A stretch of 6,903 bases of DNA from Calditrichia bacterium (GTDB lineage: Bacteria > Calditrichota > Calditrichia > RBG-13-44-9 > J042), in NCBI GenBank assembly GCA_030430345.1, contig JAUIFT010000141.1:1-6903 (forward strand), written 5' to 3'. Made by a program: the position numbers and the translations under genes. Positions 6,463-6,903 of this stretch are shown here, in pieces (within the stretch, counting starts at the first letter, position 1; each line of letters starts with the position of its first letter). Under the pieces are notes generated by a model, which saw nothing but the letters and a program-made list of their open reading frames with translations, was not told the origin of the DNA and searched no databases.

Positions 6463-6495
6463 TAGTGGCAGGAGAATGCTAGTGGCAGTAGCATT
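6463..6495. repeat. Direct and inverted repeats upstream of the permease gene
   Basis: TAGTGGCAG occurs twice, at 6463-6471 and 6480-6488, 17 bp apart. Overlapping the second copy, AATGCTA (6475-6481) and TAGCATT (6489-6495) form perfect 7-bp arms around seven bases. The site lies between the terminator and the permease start, about 90-125 bp upstream of the ATG, where a regulator could act. I could not assign a convincing promoter in 6372-6510, so the role is open. Confidence 0.4.
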
Positions 6496-6510
6496 ATGGT
6501 TTGGGTAAAT

Positions 6511-6546
6511 AAAAAAGGCAGCATCGAAACGATGCTGCCTTTTTTT
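6511..6546. terminator. Intrinsic terminator, bidirectional by structure
   Basis: GGCAGCATCG (6517-6526) pairs with CGATGCTGCC (6530-6539) around AAA, a perfect 10-bp GC-rich stem. It is flanked by six A's (6511-6516) and seven T's (6540-6546), so either strand yields a hairpin plus U-tract. On the minus strand it lies about 70 bases after the stop of the right-edge gene and isolates that gene from the permease transcript. Confidence 0.9.
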
Positions 6547-6615
6547 CCCTGAAATCAAAATAATCCGGTACAGTCTGAGATGCTCACTTTGTTTGCTGTC
6601 ACCACATTATTTCAA

Positions 6616-6903
6616 TTAACTTTTTTCTACGATAACCAGGTATCGCATTTTCCAAAACTCCGCAGGGTTCAATATCTCCAGTGCCCCCATGTCTTCATCC
6701 TGTTCTACCAGCTGGTAGGAAGCAGGATCATGAGGAGAGATTATTTGGATTTGCTCAATGTTGGTCGAGAGGGGAATCCGCTCGGTAACGGAAATATCCG
6801 TTATATGAAAATGAGCGGTTTCAAAATCATCTGCTAATTGACGGGTTTTGCGAAGACCGAGAAACCCTCCCTTGTCAATGATGATTCCCTTCTCTTTTAA
6901 TGA
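6616..6903 (-). CDS. Unrecognised protein, C-terminal 95 codons (start outside window)
   Basis: An open minus-strand frame enters at the right edge and ends at TAA 6618-6616. Visible sequence begins SLKEKGIIIDKGGFLGLRK and ends EFWKMRYLVIVEKS. It is a soluble-looking, mixed alpha/beta sequence rich in Ile, Glu and Asp, with no membrane segment, cysteine or recognisable catalytic motif. I do not recognise the family. Coding is supported by the uninterrupted frame to the edge, normal amino-acid composition, the same strand as all neighbours and the strong terminator about 70 bases after the stop. It probably belongs to the preceding transcription unit and is functionally separate from the permease. 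Confidence 0.65.
   Translation of the reverse strand, partial: SLKEKGIIIDKGGFLGLRKTRQLADDFETAHFHITDISVTERIPLSTNIEQIQIISPHDPASYQLVEQDEDMGALEILNPAEFWKMRYLVIVEKS

Noticed and set aside
6372..6510. Promoter for the permease gene
   Set aside because: Possible -10 boxes (CATAAT, TAAAAT on the minus strand) have no acceptable -35 at 16-18 bp, so no call was made.
6580..6837. Plus-strand open frame of 85 codons at the right end
   Set aside because: It is antisense to the open minus-strand frame that continues through the edge and ends before a terminator, and it has no ribosome binding site.

Overview
The window is an all-minus-strand stretch of a Gram-negative-type bacterial genome. The gene families point to the Bacteroidota/Calditrichota/KSB1 (FCB-like) groups: a DUF5916 protein with an N-terminal CBM9-like domain, an ~810-residue double-FtsX 'MacB-like' permease, and a BlaI/BlaR1-type pair whose membrane protease carries HEAT repeats. 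That placement is inference from gene families; no marker gene is complete here.

Layout in transcription order (right to left): (1) the C-terminal 95 codons of an unrecognised protein, stop at 6616-6618; (2) a strong hairpin terminator with T-tracts on both strands, 6511-6546; (3) a short upstream region with a 9-nt direct repeat and a 21-bp inverted repeat, leading into the FtsX-type permease (3939-6371); (4) a 117-bp control region with a very good sigma-70-type promoter bracketed by two palindromic operators; (5) a BlaI-family repressor (3429-3821) overlapping by 4 bp an M56/BlaR1-like membrane metalloprotease with about eight HEAT repeats (1534-3432); (6) a 434-bp gap holding a symmetric array of four short palindromes (1322-1492), then a putative promoter, an operator-like dyad and a hairpin-rich leader; (7) the start of a secreted DUF5916 protein (1-1099), which runs off the left edge.

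How they may work together (inference): BlaI would repress its own operon through TGCGAA-N4-TTCGCA palindromes. The membrane protease would relieve repression when its C-terminal HEAT domain, which replaces the usual beta-lactam sensor, perceives some envelope signal. The same palindrome with identical spacing lies upstream of the DUF5916 gene, so that gene is a candidate target of the same repressor.

The most striking anomaly is at the left edge. The DUF5916 reading frame follows its family up to the conserved EKRQFF motif and then continues, in frame, into about 37 residues that look like region 3 of a primary sigma-70 factor. This is either a chimeric assembly joined at microhomology or a real gene fusion, and it should be resolved before the left end is trusted.
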